DNA of 32,398 nucleotides from Welwitschia mirabilis (Eukaryota > Gnetophyta > Gnetopsida > Welwitschiales): NCBI GenBank assembly GCA_051453625.1, contig JBOZIK010000001.1:119581561-119613958 (forward strand). The letters are read 5' to 3'. A program made the position numbers and the translations under genes. Below the pieces are notes generated by a model, which saw only the letters and a list, made by a program, of their open reading frames with translations, was not told the origin of the DNA and made no database searches. Below, piece after piece: positions 31,453-32,398 of this stretch. Each line of letters begins with the position of its first letter. The first letter of the stretch is position 1.

Positions 31453-32398
31453 ATAAAGATCAGATAAAACATTTCCACTCAGAAATAAATTTTCTTCTCA
31501 TTTCAACTATATTGATCCTACCTTGTTGTGTATCAGAATTACACAATAATAATAATATCAAGACTATTTTTGAGGGAAGAATACAAGTTAGCTAGTAAGT
31601 AGGGAAATACATTTCTTCTTGGAGTTTTATTAGGAATTGATCTCTCAATTTTAGAGCCCTGAGAGTTGAATGGCAATCATCATTCAAACTAGCATTCATA
31701 CTACTTATGATGTTGCTTCTTCTCTTTGAAGATAAAGCATTATTCAAAACCCTAAAACATCATTTTTCTAAGGACAAAGCCAAAGTCAAAGGTTGCTATG
31801 ATAGGATGCAAGTGGAAATGAATTTACAATAATGCATTAATGATTAAACACTACCCTTAGCTAGTCATAGCTATGCTTCATCTATGAATGCCGTCGTTAT
31901 TGTGACATAATGCTTTGGAAAACCATGGTCATGGTAGTTGTTCATGGGTTTATAAACATCATGCTACTACTCATTTATTATTCCTCCACAATTTCTTCTA
32001 TTTTTGATTTCACATGTGTGTCTACACCTTTCACAAGCTATCCAGTCCATGTAGGAAAATGGAAGAGGGTAGAGGTGAAGAATAAGCAAAATGCAGTAAA
32101 TAAGTTATGAGGTCTCAATGCGTAGAACCTCTAGCTTATAATAATGGAATAGAAATTGGCATTAGAAAACTCTCAATGCTGGTTCCACTAGTTTCACAGG
32201 GGTGTTTTTACTATTTTAATGGATTTTATCCTTTCCTTTGTGGTATTTCTAAAATTGATGCTAATTGCAGTAATGATATGAAACATGGACCCATCATAAT
32301 CACGCGAATTTAATAATGTATAATTCTTTTATCATGCTTAATTAAAATAGTTGTATCCTTGCCTTCTTTCAAATACATTCTCAGGTAATGTATTAATA
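31453..32398. other. Tail of window, no recognised gene
   Basis: Two plus-strand frames overlap by 4 bases: 31910-32110 (66 codons) and 32107-32313 (68 codons, with several Cys residues). Neither shows a known motif. They could be remnants of the 3' part of the LRR gene or chance frames. No repeats or transposon ends are visible here. Confidence 0.3.

Noticed and set aside
31910-32313. Two overlapping plus-strand frames as a gene pair
   Set aside because: Short, no known motif, and a 4-base stop-start overlap is a bacterial-operon feature with no meaning in this plant context.

Overview
The window looks like intergenic DNA of a seed plant with a large, repeat-filled nuclear genome. It is very A+T rich and I found no intact gene in it. 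What can be recognised are decayed LTR retrotransposons of plant lineages (Ty3/gypsy of the Athila/Tat type and Ty1/copia with a UBN2-type gag), one CACTA-type DNA transposon end, and a broken leucine-rich-repeat (NB-LRR type) resistance-gene fragment. Six N runs interrupt the assembly. The species cannot be named from this sequence.

Layout. 1-1268 is the 3' end of a plus-strand gypsy element (polypurine tract plus a complete LTR, 181-1268). About 1500-4440 is a minus-strand copia fragment: LTR, an initiator-Met primer binding site at 3186-3197, gag with a zinc knuckle. 4899-13060 is a plus-strand gypsy element ('element A') with recognisable protease, reverse transcriptase, RNase H and integrase, then a long 3' spacer, a coiled-coil-like 3' ORF, a polypurine tract and the start of its 3' LTR. 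13061-27584 is a structurally complete minus-strand gypsy element ('element B', about 14.5 kb) inserted next to or into the LTR of A and flanked by the 5-bp duplication ATGAT. In sense order it reads 5' LTR, decayed tRNA-Asp primer site, leader, gag with zinc knuckle, protease, RT, RNase H, integrase, a region made of two diverged tandem copies of an unidentified 1.85-kb module, polypurine tract, 3' LTR. To the right lie a fragment of another gypsy gag (27950-28380), a CACTA terminus with subterminal repeats (28457-28740), about 2 kb of anonymous DNA, the LRR pseudogene (30740-31452) and an unassigned tail.

All coding remnants carry many in-frame stops, mostly of the kind that C-to-T changes make from Trp, Gln and Arg codons, as expected for old, heavily methylated plant transposons. 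The two least expected observations are a 14-bp palindrome (close to ATCATCTAGATGAT, plausibly from a CpG-rich perfect palindrome) seen 13 times, only inside element B and the related LTR at 181-1268, with three copies in the leader; and the duplicated 3' module of B, whose copies look more diverged than the two LTRs. Two N gaps are flanked by duplicated contig ends and are probably assembly artefacts. All alignments were made by eye.
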